DNA of 64,000 bases from DATHTS01 sp041940425 (GTDB taxonomy: Bacteria > Acidobacteriota > Blastocatellia > Pyrinomonadales > Pyrinomonadaceae). Of the stretch, positions 48,176-56,842 are shown piece by piece; the stretch's first letter is position 1; the number at the start of each line of letters is the position of its first letter. The stretch is from assembly GCA_041940425.1 (NCBI GenBank), contig JBGTSF010000019.1, forward strand, positions 1-64,000. The letters are read 5' to 3'. The position numbers and the translations under genes are program-made. The notes below the pieces were generated by a model. The model did no database searches and was not told the DNA's origin. It saw only the letters and a program-made list of their open reading frames with translations.

Positions 48176-51112
48176 TTATTGATTCGGCTTTCCGTCCCAA
48201 TCGCCGACGACCGGCGTGTTTCCAGTTTGACCGAAAACGAATTGCGCGGCGACCGAAACATTGTCGTTGCTGATAAAAAATTCGCGTGTCGAAGGTCGCC
48301 AGACGGAAATCGTATCAACGCCGTTGCCGTCGAAATCTCCCGCGACGGGTAAATCTTCGGCGATTCCGAAAACCGACGTAAAATCAATCGGCGGATTCGC
48401 CACGTTTTGATTGGTTAAAAAGAAAGTGTTTGCGCCCGGACGGAAAACTCCGACCGTATCAATCCCGTCGCCGTTCCAATCGCCCGCAACCGGCAGATCG
48501 CCGTTTTGCCCGAATTGAATCTGGAAATTGATCGCCGGAGTCGTGTTTGAATTACTCAGGAAAAACTGTCCGGTCGAAGGTCGGAAAGTTCCGATTGTTT
48601 CAACGCCGTCGCCGTCCCAATCGCCGACGACCGGCAGATCGCCCGCCAGACCGAAATTCGCCGTGAGCGGCGAGGTCGGATAACCGCTGACGACGTTGTT
48701 GATATTAAAAATTTTCCACGTTCCGTTATTAAACGTCGAAACCGTATCAATCCCGTCGCCGTTAAAATCGCCCGCCACGCCCGTATCACCCGGAATCCCG
48801 CGGTCAACCACGATGTCCGGCGCACCGCCGGAAAGCGTATTTTTCAAATTGAAAACGGTATTCACGGTGTCGAAAACACCCACGGTTTCAAGCCGCGTAT
48901 CGAGAATTTTCGCCACAAAACCGTCCGGGTTGGTCGCGGTAGCGTTTGACGTTCCCTTTACCACGCCGTTTGTCGTCAGCAAATTGTTCGATTCGGTTTT
49001 ACCCGAAACATATATGAACGCGCCTCTGACGGCGATGCCGTTGCCGGAATCGTTGCCGTTTCCGCCGATGTAGCTTGCCGACGAAACTCCCGGATTGTTG
49101 TTTATTCCGAAACGGATTTTGGCAACGAAAGAGTCGCGCACGCCTCTTCGCGCGGCTTGAAAAGGCACAGCCGTCGGAAAATCATTTGATAAAGTGTCGC
49201 CTGTAACGTAAATCGTGCCGCCGTTACCGAGAGCGACTGCGATTCCCTGATCCGCCGCCGCGCCGCCCAAAAATGACGAGTTCAGCAACGCTCCGCTCGA
49301 ATTGTATTGGGCGACAAATGCCTCGCTGACCTGATTGGTCGTGTCGAACGCATTTTTTAAAGGAAAATTTGTCGAGCCTGTGATACCTGTAATGCTTGCC
49401 GTTCCGTTTGCCGCGACAGCGATGGAAATGGAATTTTCCGTTCCGCTTCCGCCGATATATGTCGAATAGATGAGCGAATCGTCGCCGCTCTGCGAAGGAT
49501 TGAATTTGGCGATCCAACCGTCAATGCCGCCGCCGCTCTCGGCTTGCGCCGCGTTTTTCGTCGGAAAATTTCCGCCCGCCGCAAAACCGGTAAGATATGC
49601 ATTGTTCGATGAATCTACTGCAACCGAAAAGGCTGAATCGGTCGTAACGTTTCCGCCGATACAGGTCGAATATGTAATATCGCTTCCCGAAGCATTAAAA
49701 ACCGTCAGGAAAGCGTCAAGACTATTTAAAGATTGCGGAAAGAAAACACCACAGCCCTGAAAACGGTTTTTGGTTGGGAAATACTGAGTTGAATATGTTT
49801 CACCGACGACATAGGCTTTGCCCGCCGAATCAACCGCCACGTCAAATGCCTGATCGTGATCCGCACCGCCGAGAAAAGTCGAATAGACAATATTACCGGT
49901 TGAATTTAATTTGGTAACAAAAGCATCCGCGTCGTTAAAACTTCCGTGATTTGTGTCGAACGCTCCCGATGTTGTCGGAAAATCATTCGTAGCAACGCCC
50001 GCCAGATACGCATTATTATTTGCGTCCAGTGCGATGCCTAAACCGAAATCGTCGGCATTGCCTTCGAGGATCGTGATGTAGAGAAAATTCGCTCCGTTCG
50101 CGTCAATCTTGGCGGCATAAACTCCGGTTCCATCGCCCGAATCTCTGACCTCGCCGTGAAAGGTCAGCGATGCGGTCGAGCCTGTGATATAAGCATTTCC
50201 CTGCGCGTCAGCCGCGATCTCGAATGCGTTATCAAAAGCCGTTCCGCCGATGTAAGTCAAATAATCCAAAACCGGATCAATTGTCAATGACTGAGTTTTG
50301 TCATATTCACCGATTGAAAAACTTACTTCGTAAGAAATTCGGTCTTCGGTTTTCGGGCTTTGGTCTTCGATTTTGTAACTTACCGCGACTTCCCTTTTTT
50401 CGCCGTTGATTTCCTGATAAGCGAATGGTTTTTGCTGGATGATTTCAGCGTTGGCAGTTTTGATTTTCAAATTTCCGCCGTCGTCAATTGATAAATTTTC
50501 CGCGCCTTCAAAACTTAATTTGATCTGATTCGCGTCGGCGTTCGGCGCAACGAGAAAATCATATTCGAGCCGGTTTTCCGCATTGCTGTAAAAAACGGCA
50601 TCAATCCCGCCGTAAAGATTTTCGTATTTTACTTTTTTGTAATTCGGGAGATTTTCATATTTTTTATCCGAAATGTAATAATTCGTTTTCGTAACCGCTT
50701 CGTCAATTCCCGAAATTTTCGCGGCTTCGTTCGCGCCCGAAAATTTCATTTTGAATGTTTCGGTTTTGATCTTTTGCTTCGCCCTGTCGGTTTTCGGATT
50801 GGTCATCTCGTTCTCTGCTCCCGACTCACGACTCTCGACTTTCAAAGAAAACTGCGCTTCATTTTCGGTCAAATACATCGTGTAGCCGCTCGAACGCGAA
50901 ATAAATTTAACCGCTTTATCCGTCTGTCCTTTGTTCGCTTCAAAGATCAGCGGCATCTTGCCGTAATCCGTCTGCTTAAAATCTTCAGTTTGATCTTGCG
51001 GTAAAAAATTTCGATCTTCGGTTTGAAAATTTTCGACACTTTTTATGGTCGTCGAAAAAACAAAACTTACCAAAACAATCAACGCTATCGTATTTTGCAA
51101 CCTTTTCAACAT
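48176..51112 (-). CDS. Exported SBBP/FG-GAP beta-propeller protein
   Basis: A 978-residue protein with a signal segment (IALIVLVSFVFS) and an N-terminal DUF7948-like region (about 50-300) containing FEANKGQTDKAVKFISRSSG and YGGIDAVFYSN. SBBP-type propeller repeats follow (about 290-735: YLTYIGGTAFDNAF, DAQGNAYITGSTAS, YSTFLGGADHDQAFDVAVDS). From about 740 to the end are FG-GAP-like blades (GDWDGDGVETIGTFRPSTGQ). It is probably a cell-surface or secreted binding protein. Three stretches contain short direct word repeats at the DNA level (50341-50375, 50811-50841, about 50981-51035), coding for Glu/Asp/Arg-rich linkers. Confidence 0.9.
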   Translation of the reverse strand: MLKRLQNTIALIVLVSFVFSTTIKSVENFQTEDRNFLPQDQTEDFKQTDYGKMPLIFEANKGQTDKAVKFISRSSGYTMYLTENEAQFSLKVESRESGAENEMTNPKTDRAKQKIKTETFKMKFSGANEAAKISGIDEAVTKTNYYISDKKYENLPNYKKVKYENLYGGIDAVFYSNAENRLEYDFLVAPNADANQIKLSFEGAENLSIDDGGNLKIKTANAEIIQQKPFAYQEINGEKREVAVSYKIEDQSPKTEDRISYEVSFSIGEYDKTQSLTIDPVLDYLTYIGGTAFDNAFEIAADAQGNAYITGSTASLTFHGEVRDSGDGTGVYAAKIDANGANFLYITILEGNADDFGLGIALDANNNAYLAGVATNDFPTTSGAFDTNHGSFNDADAFVTKLNSTGNIVYSTFLGGADHDQAFDVAVDSAGKAYVVGETYSTQYFPTKNRFQGCGVFFPQSLNSLDAFLTVFNASGSDITYSTCIGGNVTTDSAFSVAVDSSNNAYLTGFAAGGNFPTKNAAQAESGGGIDGWIAKFNPSQSGDDSLIYSTYIGGSGTENSISIAVAANGTASITGITGSTNFPLKNAFDTTNQVSEAFVAQYNSSGALLNSSFLGGAAADQGIAVALGNGGTIYVTGDTLSNDFPTAVPFQAARRGVRDSFVAKIRFGINNNPGVSSASYIGGNGNDSGNGIAVRGAFIYVSGKTESNNLLTTNGVVKGTSNATATNPDGFVAKILDTRLETVGVFDTVNTVFNLKNTLSGGAPDIVVDRGIPGDTGVAGDFNGDGIDTVSTFNNGTWKIFNINNVVSGYPTSPLTANFGLAGDLPVVGDWDGDGVETIGTFRPSTGQFFLSNSNTTPAINFQIQFGQNGDLPVAGDWNGDGIDTVGVFRPGANTFFLTNQNVANPPIDFTSVFGIAEDLPVAGDFDGNGVDTISVWRPSTREFFISNDNVSVAAQFVFGQTGNTPVVGDWDGKPNQ

Positions 51113-51242
51113 TTCAATTTCGATCTCCTTAATTTTTTTTAGTTGTGGCGATGTATTGATTTAATCTGAAATGAAATAGAAAATCTTTAGTTTTTTCTGA
51201 AAGATTTTTGAAAGTGTTATGAAGTTTTTATGAATTGAAGGT

Positions 51243-51548
51243 TCAGAGTTTTAATAATTTAACTTGCGGATTGCCGGCTTTTTTATTGATCGCCGCGATG
51301 AATGAATTGAGACAGATAAAAATTTCCCCTTGCTCGTTGGTTTTAAAATGGCTGTGATTTTCGCTGATAAAATTAAAAATCTGCGTTTCTTCGGTGCTGA
51401 AGATCGAAGCCGCCTGACGGAGCGAAATAAAATCGCTTTCCCCGCGGCATTGGTCGCAAATGACGAGGCTCGATTCTGACGTTTTTCTAATGATCTGCCG
51501 CCGCTCGATTTCGACAACAAAAGTTCGCTTTTTCTGTTTGGGAAACAT
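51243..51548 (-). CDS. CxxC small protein, paralogue A
   Basis: A 101-residue protein with a zinc-knuckle-like CDQCRGE at about residue 31. A helical segment follows (FISLRQAASIFSTEETQIFN) that resembles a helix-turn-helix of the excisionase/MerR type, then EGEIFICLNSFI. It aligns over this whole stretch with the neighbour at 51569-51853 (CPRCEKP, NFEEAAAFCKTDVCDIEALA, GNVLICCESLF). No family name recognised; possibly a small DNA- or ligand-binding regulator. Confidence 0.65.
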   Translation of the reverse strand: MFPKQKKRTFVVEIERRQIIRKTSESSLVICDQCRGESDFISLRQAASIFSTEETQIFNFISENHSHFKTNEQGEIFICLNSFIAAINKKAGNPQVKLLKL

Positions 51549-51568
51549 AATTTTTTATCCCGCGTTTT

Positions 51569-51853
51569 TTAATCTAAACGCGGAAGCAGTTTTACATCCA
51601 ATTTTTTTGTCTGCCGGTTATCAAAATCTTTGAAGAGCGATTCGCAGCAAATCAAAACATTGCCCTTGCTGTTGTGAACCCGGTGCAGCTCGCCCGATTC
51701 GGCTAACGCCTCGATGTCGCAGACATCCGTTTTGCAAAACGCGGCGGCTTCCTCGAAATTCATCAGATCCACGGGTTTTTCACAGCGCGGACAAAACGCC
51801 CGGCTCCGCGAACGCGGAAATTTGGAAATATTCGGATCGGAATCATTATTCAT
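51569..51853 (-). CDS. CxxC small protein, paralogue B
   Basis: A 94-residue protein with CPRC at residue 21-24, a helical HTH-like region (FEEAAAFCKTDVCDIEALAE) and a C-terminal LICCESLFKDFD. It is followed 20 bp later by its paralogue on the same strand, so the pair arose by tandem duplication and is probably co-transcribed. The neighbours are the SBBP exoprotein downstream and a divergent winged-helix fusion gene upstream. Function unknown. Confidence 0.65.
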   Translation of the reverse strand: MNNDSDPNISKFPRSRSRAFCPRCEKPVDLMNFEEAAAFCKTDVCDIEALAESGELHRVHNSKGNVLICCESLFKDFDNRQTKKLDVKLLPRLD

Positions 51854-52048
51854 ATTTCAATTCCTCGATTTTTGAATTTTAATGATTACGTTTGGCAATT
51901 TCCTTTTTTGCTGTAAAATTTATTTCAAACATTTTCGGCAAAATTTGCCTTTCGACCGTTTATTTATAACCGCTTTTCCGCATCGCAATCTTTAGGAAAT
52001 TCTGAATGTTTTATGAAGAAATATTGAAGGAATTCTGAACAGCTTGAA

Positions 52049-53794
52049 ATGGAAGATTCGACACCGAAAATTTATGAATTCGACAAGTTTCGCCTCGACG
52101 AAAAAGAACGTCTTTTTTTCGACGGCGACCAGCCGCTCGCGCTCGCGCCGAAGATTTTCGACACGCTTCTTTTTCTGGTCGAACACGCCGGTCGGCTCGT
52201 CCGTAAGGAAACGATGCTCGAAACCATCTGGGAAGGCAGTTTTGTCGAGGAAAACAATCTCGCCCAGAATATTTCCTTTCTCAGAAAAATTCTCGGCGAA
52301 ACAAAAAAGAAAAAATTTATCGAAACCATCCCGAAACTCGGCTACCGTTTCGTCGCGCACGTCAGTCAAACCGAAACCGTCGTTTTCGAACAAAACACGG
52401 TTCGCTTTTTTGTCGAAGATGATAAGAAATCCGAAATAATTCAGCCAGCACTCAGCACTCAGCACTCAGCACTCAGCACTTCTTCTCCCGAAACGCACTA
52501 TGTTCAAAACGGCGACGTGAACATCGCTTACCAGGTGGTCGGCGGCGGCGATATTGACATCGTTTTCGTGATGGGCTGGGTTTCGCATCTCGAATATTTC
52601 TGGAAGCATCATTTGTTTGCCTCGTTCCTGAACCGTCTCGCGTCGTTTTCGCGCCTGATACTTTTCGACAAACGCGGAACGGGACTTTCCGACCGCGTGC
52701 CGCTTTCCGAGCTTCCGACTTTGGAGCAAAGAATGGAAGACGTTCATGCCGTGATGGACGCCGTCGGTTCGGAAAAAGCCGTTTTGATCGGCGTTTCGGA
52801 AGGCGGACCGATGTGTTCGCTTTTTGCCGCCTCATATCCCGAACGCACGACCGCGCTCGTGATGATCGGAACTTACGCTAAACGCATCAAGGACGAAGAT
52901 TACCCGTGGGGCGTTTCGCTCGAAGACCGCGAGGCGTTTTTCGACCTGATGCGCCGCGATTGGGGAAAAGCGGTCGGCATCGAGGAACGCGCGCCTTCGA
53001 TGGCGCACGACGAAGAGTTTCGCACATGGTGGGCGGAGTATCTGCGTATGGGCGCGAGTCCGGGCGCGGCGGTCGCCCTGACGCAGATGAATGCCGAGAT
53101 TGACGTCCGCGACGTTCTGCCTCTGGTTCGCGTCCCGACGCTCGTCATTCACCGCAAAGGCGATCTCTGTTTGAAGGTTGAAGAAGGCAGGTTTGTCGCA
53201 TCGCAGATTCCGGGCAGTAAATTTGTCGAACTCGGCGGCGTTGACCATCTGCCGTTTGTCGGAAATCAGGAAGAAATTCTCGACGAGATTGAGGAATTTC
53301 TGACCGGCATGCGGCACGCGGAAGAAATAGACCGCGTGTTAGCGACCGTATTAAATATCAAAATCCTTCCGAACTCTAAAACAGAAAATTGGCAGGAAAT
53401 CTATAAAAACGCTCAGTTGCATTTTCGCCGTCAGCTCGAACTTTTCAAAGGTCGTGAAGTTTCGTTTGATGAAAACAACCTGCTCGCGGCATTTGACGGT
53501 CCGGCGCGGGCGATCCGCTGCGCCTGTTCGGTCAATGAATCGGCAAACCGTCTCGGTTTGAAAATCAAAAGCGGTTTGCATACCGGCGAGTGTGAAGTTC
53601 AAGGTGAAAAATACGCCGGTTTTGCCGTCAAACTGGCGCAACGAATCGCCGGCGAAGCAGGCGCGGGTAAAATTTTGGTTTCGCGCACCGTAAAAGATTT
53701 GGTTGCCGGTTCGGGTATTTTTTTCAACGAATATAGCGTAAGATCATTTCCCGAAACGCAGGGTGAATGGCGTTTGTTCAACGTGCGGATTTGA
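52049..53794 (+). CDS. Winged-helix - alpha/beta hydrolase - degenerate nucleotide cyclase fusion
   Basis: A 581-residue protein in three parts. Residues 1-110 are an OmpR/CadC-type winged helix (FRLDEKERLFFDGDQPLALA, LGYRFVAHV). Residues about 150-415 are an alpha/beta hydrolase with nucleophile GVSEGG, acid in KGDLCL and histidine in GVDHLPFVG. Residues about 425-581 are a class III cyclase-like domain (AAFDGPARAIRCA, GLHTGECEVQGEKYAGFAV, AGAGKILVSRTVKDL). In the cyclase part both metal-binding Asp positions look lost: the usual FTDIVGST reads LNIKIL, and the TGDG loop reads DENN. The cyclase is therefore probably a sensor or dimer module. No membrane segment. Confidence 0.88.
   Translation: MEDSTPKIYEFDKFRLDEKERLFFDGDQPLALAPKIFDTLLFLVEHAGRLVRKETMLETIWEGSFVEENNLAQNISFLRKILGETKKKKFIETIPKLGYRFVAHVSQTETVVFEQNTVRFFVEDDKKSEIIQPALSTQHSALSTSSPETHYVQNGDVNIAYQVVGGGDIDIVFVMGWVSHLEYFWKHHLFASFLNRLASFSRLILFDKRGTGLSDRVPLSELPTLEQRMEDVHAVMDAVGSEKAVLIGVSEGGPMCSLFAASYPERTTALVMIGTYAKRIKDEDYPWGVSLEDREAFFDLMRRDWGKAVGIEERAPSMAHDEEFRTWWAEYLRMGASPGAAVALTQMNAEIDVRDVLPLVRVPTLVIHRKGDLCLKVEEGRFVASQIPGSKFVELGGVDHLPFVGNQEEILDEIEEFLTGMRHAEEIDRVLATVLNIKILPNSKTENWQEIYKNAQLHFRRQLELFKGREVSFDENNLLAAFDGPARAIRCACSVNESANRLGLKIKSGLHTGECEVQGEKYAGFAVKLAQRIAGEAGAGKILVSRTVKDLVAGSGIFFNEYSVRSFPETQGEWRLFNVRI
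52446..52480 (+). repeat. Five perfect copies of the 7-bp unit CAGCACT inside a gene
   Basis: CAGCACT is repeated head to tail five times (52446-52480), preceded by a degenerate half copy. It encodes part of the linker (PALSTQHSALST) between the winged helix and the hydrolase domain. Because the unit is 7 bp, gain or loss of one copy would shift the frame downstream. Confidence 0.93.
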
Positions 53795-53877
53795 TCAGCC
53801 GCTGTTTTTATTGAAAGAGAGTTCTGTAAAGGCAGGGTTTGATTGAATGTTACAATGTTTCCCGCAGTTCCGCGCAT

Positions 53878-54000
53878 AATATTTTCCGGGTGATATAAAA
53901 TATTTTCGGGGTTTGAGCAAAAATATTTCCGGGCGGAAAATATTTTTCTCGGCTCGGAAATATTTTTGCTCAGTTCTGAAATATTTTTCATCAGCCTTGA
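53878..54000. repeat. Degenerate tandem array, period about 20-21 bp
   Basis: ATATTT words start at 53879, 53900, 53923, 53940, 53960 and 53981, spacings 21, 23, 17, 20 and 21, followed by decayed copies (CATCAGCCTTGATG, CATCAGGTCTGA). Words between are of the type CGGGGTTTGAGCAAA. It lies in the 355-bp gap between the convergent genes at 52049-53794 and 54150-56120; nothing else was seen in that gap. Confidence 0.78.
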
Positions 54001-54149
54001 TGAACTTTCCATCAGGTCTGATACTTTTTTTCTCAGAGGCGGAGAAAATTGCGCATTTATGGCTTTTAATGTTGTAAAGCAAATAAAGAAAAAAGAATGT
54101 TTGGGCAATGTTAAACCAACCCCTCTTCTCTTCTACTCCTCTTCCCGAT

Positions 54150-56120
54150 TCACCCGCTGTATTTATCGAGTTTTCCTTTCCGGCGAAGTTCGTCGAGATT
54201 GTAGTCGTTTTGGATAAAGAAATAGATCATTCCGCCGCTGTTCAGCGCGCTTTTTTCGAGCCACGCGAGAGCCGCGTTCTCGTTTCCCATCGCCGTATAA
54301 GTCAGAGCGATCTCATACGCCAGATTTTCGGCTTTTTTGTCTTTTACCATCTTGTCCAGAAGTTTCCGTGCGTCGGCTTGTCTGCCGGTTTTCGCATAAA
54401 TGCGCGAAAGCGTGATCTGCGCGTTTTCAAAAGTTCTGTCCGACGGCACGATCTCTTTCAGTAAATTTTCGGCGTTCTGATACTCGCCTTTTTGTTCCAG
54501 AGATTCCGCCGCGCTGAGTTTTCCCAGCGCGTTGTTCGGATCGAGTTCCAGAACGCGCCGCGAATATATGAGCGACTCGTCGGGAAGCCGCGCGTAATTC
54601 AACACCGATGCCAGCCCGAGATTGGTATTCCGCGCCTGCGGATCGAGATTCTGCGCCGTCCGCATTTCTTCCAAGGCTTTTTCGATGTCGCCCCGCGCCG
54701 CGTATTGCCACGCGATCCGCTGGCGCGCCGTCGCGTTATTCGGCTTTGTTTCGACCGCCTTTTTCAAATACTCGAAACTTTTTTCCCGGTTTTCAAGACC
54801 GACCACATTGACCGCCAGAGCCGTCATCGCTTCCGAACAATTCGGATCGAGTTCGAGAGCTTTGTGCGCCGCCGCGTCGGCTTTTTCCCGCGCTTCTTTG
54901 GCGGGCATAAAATCGTATTGATAATAAGCGATGAGCGTGTATGTGTCGGCAAGATACGCATACGCCAGAACGAATTGCGGGTCTTTTTCGGTCGCCGTCA
55001 GAAAATCCGAAACCGCCTTTTTCAATCCGTCCTCGGTGCGTTTGTTCCAGTGAAACAGCCCCATCGAATACGCCTGATGAGCTTCGATGTTTTTAGTGTA
55101 TTTTCCTTCGGCTGATTGGTGTTCATTGGTTTGAATCTTAGACGCGAGCTCTTTCGCGATCTGTTCGGAGATGGCGTCCTGCACGGAAAAAATATTGGAA
55201 AATTTCTCGTCGAATTTTCCGCTCCAGAGCGAACGCTGTTCGCTTACGTCGTAAAGCTGTGCCGTAACCCTGATGTCCTCGCCTTCGCGCTGAATCGTTC
55301 CGGTCAGAACGGAATTTACGCCGAGTTCCCTGCCGATACCCGATAGATTCGACAAATCTTCCTCCGTGTAGCGGATGATCGAGCCGGTCGGTAAAACCCG
55401 CAGTTCGTTGCCGCTTCCGAGTTTGGAGATCAAAACGTCAGCCATTCCGACGCCGAGCTTTTCGTCCTTTTCTTCGGAGATTTGCTTGAAGGGCAGCACG
55501 GCGATTGATTTAACGCGTTCGGAATTTGAAACCGGAAGCGTCTGTGTGCCGTTCGCGCTCAGATAAACCGACAGACCGATATAAAACGCCAGCACGCCGA
55601 CAACCGATGCCAGCAAGACCGCTTTTTTGGAAAACGAATTTTCCGGCGGCAGAAAATCGGGACTGTATTCCGAAAAATTTTCGTCAGTTCGATTTTGAAT
55701 CCCCGTTTCGGCAGGCAGGGTTTCGGGAATCAAAATTTCTTCGAATTCGAGTTCCGAACCCGTATGATGAATGCCGTTGTCGCCGTTAATTTCCCTGACT
55801 TCGGCGGCGAAACGATACCCGAGTTTCGGAACCGTTTCGATCAAAACAGCATCGCCGCCGTTTTGCTTGAGAGATTTCCGAAGCATATAGATATGCTGGG
55901 TCAGCGTTGCGTCCTCGACGTAGCAATCGTCCCAGATCAGATTCAGTAACTCTTCTTTTTTGACCACGCGGTCGCGGTTTTCGATCAGAGTCTGCAGTAT
56001 CTCAAAACTCTTCTGCGTCAATTGGAGGGGACAGTCGTTTTTTAGTAAACGATGATTTATAATATCGAGCCGGTATTCGCCGAACTCATAATTGCAACCT
56101 TTTCCTTCCGACATTTCCAA
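54150..56120 (-). CDS. CadC-like winged-helix transmembrane protein with TPR repeats
   Basis: A 656-residue protein. The winged helix (about 10-110) has FGEYRLDIINHRLLKNDCPL and TVPKLGYRFAAEV. A membrane helix lies near residue 175 (AVLLASVVGVLAFYIGLSVYL). Outside is a TolB/FlgO-like domain (about 205-345: IAVLPFKQISEEKDEKLGVG, ELGVNSVLTGTIQREGEDIR). TPR repeats (about 365-640) follow, including AAAHKALELDPNCSEAMTAL and LDPNNALGKLSAAESL. It should bind DNA in the cytoplasm while sensing in the periplasm. The ribosome site GGGGG is near the start. Target genes unknown. Confidence 0.9.
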   Translation of the reverse strand: MEMSEGKGCNYEFGEYRLDIINHRLLKNDCPLQLTQKSFEILQTLIENRDRVVKKEELLNLIWDDCYVEDATLTQHIYMLRKSLKQNGGDAVLIETVPKLGYRFAAEVREINGDNGIHHTGSELEFEEILIPETLPAETGIQNRTDENFSEYSPDFLPPENSFSKKAVLLASVVGVLAFYIGLSVYLSANGTQTLPVSNSERVKSIAVLPFKQISEEKDEKLGVGMADVLISKLGSGNELRVLPTGSIIRYTEEDLSNLSGIGRELGVNSVLTGTIQREGEDIRVTAQLYDVSEQRSLWSGKFDEKFSNIFSVQDAISEQIAKELASKIQTNEHQSAEGKYTKNIEAHQAYSMGLFHWNKRTEDGLKKAVSDFLTATEKDPQFVLAYAYLADTYTLIAYYQYDFMPAKEAREKADAAAHKALELDPNCSEAMTALAVNVVGLENREKSFEYLKKAVETKPNNATARQRIAWQYAARGDIEKALEEMRTAQNLDPQARNTNLGLASVLNYARLPDESLIYSRRVLELDPNNALGKLSAAESLEQKGEYQNAENLLKEIVPSDRTFENAQITLSRIYAKTGRQADARKLLDKMVKDKKAENLAYEIALTYTAMGNENAALAWLEKSALNSGGMIYFFIQNDYNLDELRRKGKLDKYSG

Positions 56121-56488
56121 CCCCCTTTTATGTATAAACGAATATGAATTAAATGTACTTTCAGGCTTGCCGGATAAAATTATTATGTATTATTAACGGA
56201 TGCCCGGCGCGCCCGACAGGTTGTTTTGTCCAAGTTTGATTTTATTTTTAAAACTGAAGAATTGGGGTTCTCCGATTTTTACAAATAACTTTTGGTTTCT
56301 GTTTATAAAACACCGCGAAGCCGGATTTGATGACAGATATTTTTTTGAATCAAATTTTTTATGTTTTGCTCTCAGACGATATTCGCAAAAACAGAAACCG
56401 TTTTGATTTTCTCAAAAACCTACCGGCAGACGATTAAGCCCGTGTAAAAATTTTGTTAATTTTGTAAAATTTCCGTCTGCCGGTTTGC
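56121..56488. other. 368-bp gap with two inverted repeats
   Basis: Between the CadC-like gene and the Fis-type gene, both on the minus strand. GGTTTCTGTTT (56294-56304) is matched by AAACAGAAACC (56389-56399). ACCGGCAGACG (56422-56432) is matched by CGTCTGCCGGT (56474-56484), the latter just after the Fis-type stop and possibly its terminator. The rest is AT-rich and presumably holds the promoter of the CadC-like gene. No coding frame found. Confidence 0.55.
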
Positions 56489-56842
56489 TTAGTATATGAT
56501 CTCGTAACGCTTGATCATCGAATTAAGCGTCGTCAGGCGAAGATTCAAAAGTTTCGCGGCTTTTGTCTGATTACCCTTCGTTTCGCGCAGCGCGCGTTCG
56601 ATCAAACTCTTTTCGTAATTTTCCGTCAGATTGTAAAAATCAATCCCGTCTTTCGGAAACATCTGCGCGTGGAGATTTAAAAGCTGCTGGAGTTCGACCT
56701 CGCGCATTGTTTCGAGCGTGTCCAAAGCCTTTGACAACGAACCGACGAGTTCTTTGAGTTCTTCGGATTTTTTAGCCGATTTTCCGTTCAGACGCGTCGC
56801 CCCGCCCGATTTTCTGTTTTTCGAGTCCTTTGACAGATACAT
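56489..56842 (-). CDS. Fis-type helix-turn-helix regulator
   Basis: A 117-residue protein. The C-terminal 45 residues are a Fis/NtrC-like HTH: YEKSLIERALRETKGNQTKA followed by AKLLNLRLTTLNSMIKRY. The N-terminal 70 residues are helical and charged (ELKELVGSLSKALDTLETMR), possibly for dimerisation. It lacks the AAA+ and receiver domains of NtrC proteins, so it is a stand-alone DNA-binding protein. Targets unknown; it lies divergently upstream of the 57.5-kb receptor gene across 683 bp. Confidence 0.85.
   Translation of the reverse strand: MYLSKDSKNRKSGGATRLNGKSAKKSEELKELVGSLSKALDTLETMREVELQQLLNLHAQMFPKDGIDFYNLTENYEKSLIERALRETKGNQTKAAKLLNLRLTTLNSMIKRYEIIY

Noticed and set aside
53795..54082. 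Minus-strand open frame with KYFR-type repeats
   Set aside because: The seven-residue periodicity follows from the roughly 21-bp DNA array; spacings of 17 and 23 bp break it, and there is no ribosome site or signal.
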